36,990 nt of DNA from Candidatus Tityobacter terrigena (GTDB lineage Bacteria > Vulcanimicrobiota > Vulcanimicrobiia > Vulcanimicrobiales > Vulcanimicrobiaceae): assembly GCA_003156715.1 (NCBI GenBank), contig PMHO01000013.1, forward strand, positions 311 through 37,300. Direction: 5' to 3'. The notes beneath the pieces are model-generated. The model had not been told where the DNA came from. It searched no databases and saw only the letters and a program-made list of their open reading frames with translations. Below, one piece after another: positions 17,018 to 24,071 of the stretch. The translations under genes were made by a program, and so were the position numbers. Position 1 is the first letter of the stretch. Every line of letters starts with the position of its first letter.

Positions 17018-18556
17018 TTGGATGGTTTCCTCGTCAATCTTGTTCGAGACTCGAACGGCCTGAACCACGCGAGTCGACGCTCGTCCTTCGGTCGGCTGGG
17101 CGTTTCCCTTCTGGTCGTGGTTTGCGGCTTCGCCGCGCTATTCGCGCACGGGCGATCGCTGCGGGCCGCGCTCGGCGGCAGTGACTTCGCGGCGTTCTAC
17201 TGCGCCGCGACGCTGGTGCGGGAGGGTGCGGACCCGTACCGCTGGATGCCGCTCGAGGCGTGCGAACGCGAACGGGTTGCCAAAGCCTTAGGCGACGATC
17301 TCGCCGAATCCGACTTCGATCCGGCGCCGCTCCCCGGGTATGCAATCGCTCCGTTCGTGCCGCTCTCGCTGCTGCCGTACCGAACGGCGGCACTTCTGTG
17401 GGACGCGCTGCTGCTCGCGGCGGTCATCGCTTCGATCGAGGTCCTGTGCGCGCTGACCTCGCTCCCGCGCATCGGGATCGCCGCCGCACTGGTTGGGACC
17501 GCGATCGTTGCGTCGCTCCCGTACGGGCAAATCGCCCCGCTTGCCCTGCTGGCCCTTTCCGCTTCGGGGCTCTACCTGGCCCGCGGGCGGCCTGGTCCGG
17601 CCGCACTGTGCGCGGCCGTTTCGCTCGTACAACCCCAGACCGGACTCGCAGCCTTCCTCGCTCTCATCCTCTGGGTGCCGCGCGCGCGGCCATACGCCGC
17701 AGCGGGAGCTGCCGGACTCCTCGCATTGTCGCTGGCCAGTGTAGGTCTGAGGGGCGACCTCGAATACCTTCGCGCCGTGCTGCCCGTCCAGGCGCTCGCC
17801 GAGGCTCCCTTTCACATCCAGTTGAGCGCGACGTGGTTGCTCTATTTCGCCGGCGTTGAGCAGAACCGCGCGCTATGGCTCGCGCAATTCGACTACGCTC
17901 TGATGCTCGCCGCGGGAGTTTTGCTCGCCCCGCGGGTCGCACGGGCCCTGGGTTCAAAGGCCGCGCTGGTGTTTTTTCCGCCCGTCCTCGTCTTGCTTGG
18001 GGGCACCTACCTCCACGTCTTCCAGCTCGCGGCCGCCTTGCCGTTCGCGATGCTGTTCGCGTCTCGCGCCCGGCAGGGGCGCGGCGCGGCATGGGCAGCG
18101 GTCGCGCTGCTTTCGGTCGCCTGGCAAGCTCTCGGTTCACACTCGATGCTGATCCTGGGGGCGCTTACGGTGGCCACGATCGTCTGGGTTGCGGCGGTCA
18201 AGCTGCGGATCGCGGTACGTGTCGGGCTGGCTATGGCGTGCGCAGGGTTCGCGTTGATCGAGCCCTGGGCGGTGACGCACGCCTCCGGCGTCACGCTGCG
18301 CGTTGCGCAGAGCGCGGCAGCTTTCGAGCACAGCGGAATCGATATGACCCTCGCTCCGGCGAGGCACGGCTACGAGCTCCGTCTCGCCCCAATGCTGACC
18401 GGCGCTTCTTGGCGGACGTTCGTTGAAAAGATGCCGTTTTGGCTCGCTCTCCTGTTGGTCGTTGGAGCCGGCCCCGCGGCCGTTCTCCCGCCCTGGGGTT
18501 ATGGCCGCGGCAACTCGAAAGGCCGCAAAGGCAGTCTTGAAGCCTCGGAGGTTTGA
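17018..18556 (+). CDS. GT87-type (DUF2029) membrane glycosyltransferase
   Basis: A polytopic membrane protein of about 512 residues with around 10 hydrophobic helices. The first periplasmic loop after helix 1 contains SDFAAFYCAATLVREGADPY, the signature of the DUF2029/GT87 family (polyprenyl-phosphate-dependent mannosyltransferases and relatives), with the acidic residue expected to be catalytic. Substrate is unknown. The start is unclear: there is no ATG before the first helix. TTG 17018 is chosen because it lies just outside the divergent regulator; a TTG at 16898 would overlap that gene by 97 nt. The stop at 18554-18556 lies only 2 nt before the chosen lpdA start, so the two are likely co-transcribed. 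No other glycan genes are nearby. Confidence 0.8.
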   Translation: MDGFLVNLVRDSNGLNHASRRSSFGRLGVSLLVVVCGFAALFAHGRSLRAALGGSDFAAFYCAATLVREGADPYRWMPLEACERERVAKALGDDLAESDFDPAPLPGYAIAPFVPLSLLPYRTAALLWDALLLAAVIASIEVLCALTSLPRIGIAAALVGTAIVASLPYGQIAPLALLALSASGLYLARGRPGPAALCAAVSLVQPQTGLAAFLALILWVPRARPYAAAGAAGLLALSLASVGLRGDLEYLRAVLPVQALAEAPFHIQLSATWLLYFAGVEQNRALWLAQFDYALMLAAGVLLAPRVARALGSKAALVFFPPVLVLLGGTYLHVFQLAAALPFAMLFASRARQGRGAAWAAVALLSVAWQALGSHSMLILGALTVATIVWVAAVKLRIAVRVGLAMACAGFALIEPWAVTHASGVTLRVAQSAAAFEHSGIDMTLAPARHGYELRLAPMLTGASWRTFVEKMPFWLALLLVVGAGPAAVLPPWGYGRGNSKGRKGSLEASEV

Positions 18557-18558
18557 TT

Positions 18559-20025
18559 TTGGCTAACGTGCAGGTCGATGCAATCGTCATCGGGGCGGGG
18601 CCCGGCGGCTATCATGCCGCGATTCGGCTGGGGCAACTCGGGAAGAAGGTCATCTGCTTCGACCGCGACGAGGTTGGTGGCGTCTGCCTCAACTGGGGCT
18701 GCATTCCGACCAAAGCTTTGCTCCACGTGGGTGAAGTGGCGCGGCATATTCGCGAGGCCGGTAAGATCGGCTTGCGCGTCGCTGCGCCTGAGGTCGATCG
18801 CGAGGGGGTCGTCAAGTTTGCAAGCGACGTCGTCGGTGCCAATGTCAAGGGCGTCGAGACGCTCTTCAAAGCGAACAACGTGCAGTTCGTATACGGCGAA
18901 GCCTCCTTCACCGGACCGAAAACGGTAGTGCTCAAGAAGCGCGATGGATCGAGCGAAACCTACGAGGCCAAGGATGCGGTCGTCATCGCTACCGGAAGCG
19001 CGCCGGTCGACGTCAAGGCATGGCCGCGCGATGGCAAAACGATCATCAACAGCGACGACGCAGTTCGGTTGAACAGCGTTCCCGCAACGCTGCTCGTCAT
19101 CGGCGGGGGCGTCATCGGACTCGAGTTTGCGACCGTCTACACCCGTCTGGGCGCGAAGGTGCTCGTCGTCGAAATGCTGCCGCAGATTCTGACCGGCACC
19201 GATCTCGAAATATCGAAGACGATGGGGCGCATCCTCAAGAAGCAGGGCATCGAGATCGCGCTCGCGACGAAGGTCGTCGGGCTCGAAAAGACGGCGCAAG
19301 GCGTCAAAGCCGTCATCAACGGTGAGTTCACCAACAACAAGGACGAGTCGCGCGAGTTCGAGATGGCACTCGTAGCGGTGGGACGGCGGCCGGTCACCGA
19401 CAACCTAAACCTGAGCGCGGCGGGGCTCGCCACGGACGAGCGCGGCTTCATCGCGGTCGATGCGCAGCGCCGCACCAACGTTGCGAGCATTTTTGCGATC
19501 GGCGACATCACCGGCCCACCACTGCTCGCGCACAAGGCGATGAAGGAAGGCGTGGTTGCCGCCGAGGTGATCGCCGGGGACGGTTCTTCCGCGTACGATC
19601 CGATCGCCGTCCCAAACTGCGTCTACACCGACCCCGAGGTTGCGACCGTCGGACTCTCCGAAGAAGAGGCCAAAGCGGCGGGATACGAGGTGCGCATCGG
19701 CAAGTTCCCGCTCATCGCAAGCGGTCGAGCGCGCACGATGAACGAGAGCGACGGTCTGATCAAGCTCGTCGCCGATGCGAAGACCGATCTGCTGCTCGGC
19801 ATGCACATCGTCGCGCCGCAAGCCGAGTCGCTGATCGGCGAAGGCGTCATCGCGCTCGAAATGGGAGCGACGCTCGAGGACATCGGCCTCTCGATCCATC
19901 CGCATCCGACCCTCACCGAGTCGCTCATGGAAGCGGCCGAAGCCGCGCACGGCAAAGCGATTCACATCGTCAACCCCAGACCGAAACCGGCTACGGCAGC
20001 GGTCGGCGCACCGGCCGGAAGTTAG
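18559..20025 (+). CDS. lpdA: Dihydrolipoyl dehydrogenase (E3)
   Basis: This FAD protein re-oxidises dihydrolipoamide on the E2 or H subunits of 2-oxoacid dehydrogenase or glycine cleavage complexes, giving NADH. It has an N-terminal FAD fingerprint (IGAGPGGYHAAIR) and the redox disulfide C43/C48 in GGVCLNWGCIPTK. The NAD fingerprint GGGVIGLEFA, the second FAD motif IFAIGDITG and the C-terminal active-site HPHPTLTES also match. Length is 488 residues. The start TTG 18559 has GGAGG 7 nt upstream; an in-frame TTG at 18553 is too close to that site and would overlap the preceding stop. lipB begins 13 nt later, so the enzyme and the lipoate-synthesis genes share a unit. No E1/E2 genes are in the window. 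Confidence 0.95.
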   Translation: MANVQVDAIVIGAGPGGYHAAIRLGQLGKKVICFDRDEVGGVCLNWGCIPTKALLHVGEVARHIREAGKIGLRVAAPEVDREGVVKFASDVVGANVKGVETLFKANNVQFVYGEASFTGPKTVVLKKRDGSSETYEAKDAVVIATGSAPVDVKAWPRDGKTIINSDDAVRLNSVPATLLVIGGGVIGLEFATVYTRLGAKVLVVEMLPQILTGTDLEISKTMGRILKKQGIEIALATKVVGLEKTAQGVKAVINGEFTNNKDESREFEMALVAVGRRPVTDNLNLSAAGLATDERGFIAVDAQRRTNVASIFAIGDITGPPLLAHKAMKEGVVAAEVIAGDGSSAYDPIAVPNCVYTDPEVATVGLSEEEAKAAGYEVRIGKFPLIASGRARTMNESDGLIKLVADAKTDLLLGMHIVAPQAESLIGEGVIALEMGATLEDIGLSIHPHPTLTESLMEAAEAAHGKAIHIVNPRPKPATAAVGAPAGS

Positions 20026-20038
20026 CGGAGACAGGTCG

Positions 20039-20704
20039 CTGAAAACAGCGCGCTTACTCGAACTCGGGCGCCGGCCGTATCGCGAAGTGCTGGCGCTGCA
20101 GCGCCGCCTCCATGCGCGCGTCGCCGCAGGCATCGAGCGCGACACGTGGATCGTGGTCGAGCACGATCCCGTCGTCACTTTGGGGCGGACGGCGAAGCGA
20201 GCGAACCTTTTGCTTGCGCCCGAACGCTTGAACGCCCTGGGCATCGATGTCGTCGAGGTCGAGCGCGGCGGCGACGTGACCTACCATGGGCCCGGCCAGC
20301 TCGTCGTCTACCCGATCGTCAAGCTGCCGCAGTTTCGTGAAGTCGCGCCGCTCGTGTCGGCGCTGGAGCGCAGCGTCACCCGAGCGCTCGACCAGTTCGG
20401 AGTCTGCGCCGGAACGCGTAGCGAGCATCGCGGCGTCTACGTCGGGACGAATGCGATCTGCGCGATCGGCTTGAGCGTCAAGGGAATGACGTCGATGCAC
20501 GGACTGGCGCTCAACGTTTCGACGCCGCTCGACTACGACCGCTGGATCACGCCCTGCGGTACGCCGGAGTTCGGAATCACGTCGCTTTCCCACGAGCTCG
20601 ATCGCAACGTCCCCCTCGAAGAGTCGAAGGCGGTGCTGCTGACGGCGCTGGCGCAGACTTTCGAACTCGCTTGGGAAGCGCAATGCGACCAGGTGGCATC
20701 GTGA
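20039..20704 (+). CDS. lipB: Octanoyltransferase LipB with altered active site
   Basis: LipB moves octanoate from acyl carrier protein to lipoyl domains, the first step of lipoate synthesis. Family motifs present are RGGDVTYHGPGQLVVYPI, the GxTSMHGLALNV region and the nucleophile C173 in TPCGTPEFGITSL. The normal Lys of the Cys/Lys dyad (Lys135 in E. coli in AKVCSLG; Lys142 in M. tuberculosis) aligns here with A139 (codon GCG, 20453-20455) in NAICAIG. The closest lysine is K148 in SVKG. The reading starting at CTG 20039 gives KTARLLELGRRPYREVLALQ, matching the conserved LipB N-terminus, with GGAG 8 nt upstream; the first conventional start, GTG 20087, would delete it. It overlaps lipA at its 3' end. 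Activity may be intact, altered or lost. Confidence 0.88.
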   Translation: MKTARLLELGRRPYREVLALQRRLHARVAAGIERDTWIVVEHDPVVTLGRTAKRANLLLAPERLNALGIDVVEVERGGDVTYHGPGQLVVYPIVKLPQFREVAPLVSALERSVTRALDQFGVCAGTRSEHRGVYVGTNAICAIGLSVKGMTSMHGLALNVSTPLDYDRWITPCGTPEFGITSLSHELDRNVPLEESKAVLLTALAQTFELAWEAQCDQVAS

Positions 20705-21579
20705 TCGATCTCATTGAGCCCAGGCCGCCGCGCAAACCGGACTGGTTGAAAGTCCGCTTGCCGGCGGGCGAGCGCTACGAGCAGCTCAAAGAAAAAGTAC
20801 GAACGCTCGACCTGCACACCGTGTGCCAAGAAGCGATGTGTCCCAACGTGGCCGAATGCTGGGGCGCGGGGACGGCGACGATCATGATCCTGGGCGACAC
20901 CTGCACGCGCGGCTGCCACTTCTGCAACGTAAAGACGGGCAGCCCACGGGGTGAAGTCGATTGGCTCGAGCCGAAGCGGGTGGCCGAAGCCGTGCGTGAA
21001 CTCGGCTGGAAGTATCTCGTGCTGACCGCCGTCGACCGAGACGATCTCGCCGACGGCGGCGCCGCGATCTTCGCCCATACCGTGCGGATGATCCATCGCC
21101 TGGTGCCCGATGCAAAGGTCGAGTGCTTGACCGGCGATTTTGCCGGCGACCTACGAGCGCTCGATCTCGTCTTAGAGGCCGAGCCCGAAGTGCTCGCGCA
21201 CAATCTCGAAACCGTGCGGCGCTTGCAGCCGGCCGTCCGCGACCGGCGCGCGAACTTCGACCAGTCGCTCGCGGTCCTGATGCACGCCAAGCGCAGCGGC
21301 CGCGTCCGATACACTAAAACCTCGCTGATGCTCGGCCTGGGCGAGAGCGAAGCCGAAATTGAGGAAACGATGGAAGCCGCGCGCGCGGGCGGCGTCGACA
21401 TCTTTACGATGGGGCAATATCTGCAACCCACCAAACGCCATCTCGAGGTCGTGGAATTCGTGACCCCGGAAAAATTCGCGCGCCTCAAGCACCTGGGACT
21501 TTCAAAGGGATTCCAGCAGGTCGTCTCGAGCCCGCTTTCGCGCAGTTCCTACCACGCCGAGCAAGTCTTCGCAGACTAG
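20683..21579 (+). CDS. lipA: Lipoyl synthase (radical SAM)
   Basis: It inserts two sulfurs into protein-bound octanoyl groups, completing lipoate. Both iron-sulfur clusters are represented: the auxiliary cluster C48-x4-C53-x5-C59 (CQEAMCPNVAEC), and the radical-SAM cluster C74-x3-C78-x2-C81 (CTRGCHFC). The C-terminal RSSYHAEQ (R287-Y290) supplies the serine ligand. Length is 298 residues, normal. Two starts are possible: ATG 20683, inside lipB, or GTG 20701, which overlaps the lipB stop as GTGA with AGGTGG 4 nt upstream. Both leave all conserved blocks intact. It follows lipB directly, so the two steps of protein lipoylation are translated together. Confidence 0.96.
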   Translation: MRPGGIVIDLIEPRPPRKPDWLKVRLPAGERYEQLKEKVRTLDLHTVCQEAMCPNVAECWGAGTATIMILGDTCTRGCHFCNVKTGSPRGEVDWLEPKRVAEAVRELGWKYLVLTAVDRDDLADGGAAIFAHTVRMIHRLVPDAKVECLTGDFAGDLRALDLVLEAEPEVLAHNLETVRRLQPAVRDRRANFDQSLAVLMHAKRSGRVRYTKTSLMLGLGESEAEIEETMEAARAGGVDIFTMGQYLQPTKRHLEVVEFVTPEKFARLKHLGLSKGFQQVVSSPLSRSSYHAEQVFAD

Positions 21580-21601
21580 CAGGCCCGCGCCGGACGACGG
21601 T

Positions 21602-22999
21602 CTGCCGCCTGGTGCGCGCGGCCTAGCGGTCGTCGTCGTCGCAGCCGGGACGATGATGTCGGTACTCGACGCGTCGATCGCGAATGTCGCGCTGCCCACG
21701 ATCGGGCGCGAGCTGCGCGCCGATCCCGCCGCGTCGATTTGGGTCGTCAACGCATTCCAGATCGCGGTGACGGTCACGCTCTTGCCGCTCGCGGCGCTGG
21801 GCGACGCGATCGGCTACCGCAAGCTCTTTAGCCGCGGCATCATCCTGTTTACGGCCGGCTCGCTCGCGTGCGCGCTTTCGCATTCGCTCGGCGCGCTCGT
21901 CGCGGCACGCGTCCTGCAAGGCTTCGGCGCCTCCGCGATCATGTCGGTCGGACCGGCGCTGTATCGCACCATCTTCCCGAGCGCCAAGCTGGGACAAGCG
22001 CTCGGCATCAGCGCCTTCGTAGTGGCCTCGAGCGCCTCGGCGGGGCCGACGATCGGCGGCGCGATTCTGGCGGTCTTGCCATGGCCGTGGTTGTTCGCAC
22101 TCAACGTGCCGATCGGCATCGCCGACGCGCTGCTCGCACCGCGCGCGCTGCCGCGTCGAACGGGCCGCGGCGGGCGAGTCGATATCGTGAGCGCGCTGTT
22201 ATCCGCGGGGGCGCTGGGCCTGTTCGTTCTCGGGCTCGACGGCTTCGCGCATCCGGTTCCACGATGGCAGATCGCTGCCTTGCTGGCGGCGGCGTTCGCC
22301 TTCGGCGCGGCATTCATCGAACGCCAGCGGCGCGTCAGCAACCCCGTGCTGCCGCTCGACCTGTTCGGGTCGTCACGTTTTTCGCTCGCGACCGCGACCT
22401 CGTTCTGTTCCTTCGTGGCACAGGGGCTGGCCTACGTTTCTCTGCCCTTCCTCTTTCAAGAAGTGCTCGGGTTCTCACCACTCGCTTCCGGATTGCTGTT
22501 CACCCCATGGCCGATCGCGATTGCGCTGATGGCGCCGATCGCCGGAGCGCTCGCGGACCGTTACCCTCCGCAAGCCCTTGCCACCGCGGGGCTAACGGTA
22601 TTTGCCTGCGGTCTCGAAGCGATGGCTTTGCTTCCCTCGCATGCCGGCGTTGCCAACATCGTTTGGCGCGCGGTGCTCTGCGGCATCGGCTTCGGTTTCT
22701 TCCAATCACCGAATAACCGCGAAATCATGGGAAGCGTTCCGCGCGAAAGAAGCGGCAGCGCGTCAGGCGTGTTGGCCACCGTCCGCGTGACGGGGCAAAC
22801 CGTCGGCGCGGCGCTCGTTGCGATCGCACTCGGCACCGCCGGTGCGACGCTGGTGGCCCACGCCGCAAACGCGACGCTAACCGCGTCTGCACATGCGGCA
22901 ATCGCTCGTTCGGTGCACGCGACGCTCGCTTTCGCGGGAGCTGCTGCTGCTGCTGCGGCGGCGGTCAGCGCCCTGCGTCTGCGAAAGTCCGGCCCGTAA
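21602..22999 (+). CDS. MFS exporter, DHA2 (14-helix drug:H+ antiporter) type
   Basis: The first helix reads GLAVVVVAAGTMMSVLDASIANVALP, with the D-x(3)-N-V-A-L-P signature of DHA2 transporters. Motif A follows (LGDAIGYRKLF), and motif C-like glycines are in SASAGPTIGGAI. Hydrophobic helices continue to the C-terminus (about 13-14 in all). The first ATG (21653) falls in the middle of helix 1, and no in-frame ATG, GTG or TTG exists between there and an upstream stop codon at 21461. I therefore favour CTG 21602, giving about 465 residues. The Shine-Dalgarno support is weak. It starts 22 nt after lipA and probably shares the transcript. Substrate is unknown. The C-terminus contains an eight-Ala run encoded by GCT/GCG repeats. 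Confidence 0.85.
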   Translation: MPPGARGLAVVVVAAGTMMSVLDASIANVALPTIGRELRADPAASIWVVNAFQIAVTVTLLPLAALGDAIGYRKLFSRGIILFTAGSLACALSHSLGALVAARVLQGFGASAIMSVGPALYRTIFPSAKLGQALGISAFVVASSASAGPTIGGAILAVLPWPWLFALNVPIGIADALLAPRALPRRTGRGGRVDIVSALLSAGALGLFVLGLDGFAHPVPRWQIAALLAAAFAFGAAFIERQRRVSNPVLPLDLFGSSRFSLATATSFCSFVAQGLAYVSLPFLFQEVLGFSPLASGLLFTPWPIAIALMAPIAGALADRYPPQALATAGLTVFACGLEAMALLPSHAGVANIVWRAVLCGIGFGFFQSPNNREIMGSVPRERSGSASGVLATVRVTGQTVGAALVAIALGTAGATLVAHAANATLTASAHAAIARSVHATLAFAGAAAAAAAAVSALRLRKSGP

Positions 23000-23053
23000 A
23001 CGCCTCGAGGAGGTCGCCGCGGGCGACTGGTTCGAGCGGCACGAACAACGGCG

Positions 23054-23569
23054 TCACGTACCCGGTGGTTGCACCGCCGGCACTTTCCCTCGGGTCGCAA
23101 AAGCCGCCAAGCCCGCGAGCATTCCGAGCGCGACGACCGCGTAGTCGACCGGCGCGCTAAAGCCGATCGCGAAGGCGCGGTCGAGCGCGTACGCGCCGTA
23201 ACCCGCGAAGGCGAGGCCCGACATCGACGCGAGGTACAGGAGCGGCACCTCGTAGCCGTTGTTCGTCACAAAGAATCCGTTCTTTAGATGGATTGCAAGA
23301 ATCGCGACCACCATGACCGCGGCTGCGAGCGCCGGGCCGACCGGGCCGAGGAATCCGAGCGCAACCAGCAATCCGCCAAAAAACTCACCGCAACCGGCTA
23401 AAAACGCTTGCAGTTTTCCGGGCCGGAAGCCCATCGACTCGAAGAACGCGCCCGTCCCGGCCAGCCCGTAACCCCCAAACCAGCCGAACAGCTTTTGAGC
23501 GCCGTGGGCGGCAAAACCCAAACCTATGACGAGCCTCACAATCAAGAGACCTGCATCGCCTGTTATCAT
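23054..23569 (-). CDS. DoxX-family membrane protein
   Basis: A 171-residue four-helix membrane protein. The opening (GLLIVRLVIGLGFAAHGAQKLFGWFGGYG) is the DoxX family signature, followed by the helix pairs FLAGCGEFFGGLLVALGFLGP and AAAVMVVAILAIHLKNGFF. Such proteins are linked to quinone or thiosulfate redox chemistry in some organisms, but the function of most is unknown. ATG 23569 is chosen because AGAAGGGA lies 9 nt upstream; an ATG at 23590 is possible. It is divergent from an HxlR regulator and converges on the MFS gene. The divergent arrangement with an HxlR regulator suggests control by it, perhaps in response to quinone or electrophile stress. Confidence 0.92.
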   Translation of the reverse strand: MITGDAGLLIVRLVIGLGFAAHGAQKLFGWFGGYGLAGTGAFFESMGFRPGKLQAFLAGCGEFFGGLLVALGFLGPVGPALAAAVMVVAILAIHLKNGFFVTNNGYEVPLLYLASMSGLAFAGYGAYALDRAFAIGFSAPVDYAVVALGMLAGLAAFATRGKVPAVQPPGT

Positions 23570-23593
23570 GAGTTGTTGTCCCTTCTCCATAGC

Positions 23594-23675
23594 TACTTAC
23601 CTTATGCAGCTTACTACGATGAGCTAAAGTGGACGATTTGGCTACCTCAAGTAGCCAACTATCTGCCGGTAAGTA
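23594..23675. promoter_or_regulatory. Candidate HxlR operators in the DoxX/HxlR divergent region
   Basis: The spacer holds a perfect 8-bp inverted repeat, TTGGCTAC-5-GTAGCCAA, at 23638-23658. It also holds a second, widely spaced perfect 8-bp pair, TACTTACC at 23594-23601 and GGTAAGTA at 23668-23675. The central repeat overlaps a plausible -35 (TTGGCT, 23638) with TATCTG 16 nt further for the hxlR-type gene. This arrangement fits autoregulation and co-control of doxX. Identification of the binding protein is inference. Confidence 0.55.
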
Positions 23676-23693
23676 ATTGAGGAAGCGAGTCCT

Positions 23694-24062
23694 ATGCCCC
23701 AAACGTTCCCCACCCGCAGGACGCCGAATCCTGGCCCTCGGGCCGAATCGCTCTCCGATTTTTCACCGCGATTCCGTCAGGCGGTGGAGCTGATCGGACG
23801 CCGCTGGAGCGGGGCGCTGCTGCGCACGCTGCTAAGCGGCGATCGGCGTTTCAACGACTTGCTCTCGGTCGTGCCGGGGCTGTCCGACCGTCTGCTCAGC
23901 CAACGCCTTCGCGAACTCGAAGAAGCCCGGATCGTGGTGCGCTCCGTCGAGCCCGGTCCTCCCGTCCGCGTCAGCTATGCGCTTAGCGCCGCCGGACGCG
24001 AGCTCGAGCCGACGCTCCGCTCGCTCAGCCAATGGGCCGAGCGCTGGTTAGTGGTCCACTAG
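23694..24062 (+). CDS. HxlR-family transcriptional regulator
   Basis: A 122-residue winged helix-turn-helix protein. The core reads FRQAVELIGRRWSGALLRTLLSGDRRFNDLL, then VPGLSDRLLSQRLRELEEARIVVRSV and VSYALSAAGRELEP, matching the HxlR (DUF24/MarR-like) pattern with its W-x-ALLRTLL helix and L-S-x-RLLSQRLREL recognition helix. The canonical cysteine present near the N-terminus of redox-sensing members (e.g. YodB) is missing; the whole protein contains no cysteine. A thiol-switch mechanism is therefore unlikely and another ligand must be used. The start ATG 23694 has GAGGAAG 8 nt upstream. It is divergent from doxX. Confidence 0.9.
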   Translation: MPQTFPTRRTPNPGPRAESLSDFSPRFRQAVELIGRRWSGALLRTLLSGDRRFNDLLSVVPGLSDRLLSQRLRELEEARIVVRSVEPGPPVRVSYALSAAGRELEPTLRSLSQWAERWLVVH

Positions 24063-24071
24063 CCATGCGAG

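Noticed and set aside
18499..19299. Minus-strand ORF of about 266 codons opposite lpdA
   Set aside because: lpdA on the plus strand carries all family motifs here; the opposite frame is Asp/Arg/Leu-rich noise.
22939..22972. GCT/GCG trinucleotide repeat at the end of the MFS gene, possible phase variation
   Set aside because: A three-base unit does not shift the frame, and the Ala run lies in a hydrophobic C-terminal helix where it is unremarkable.
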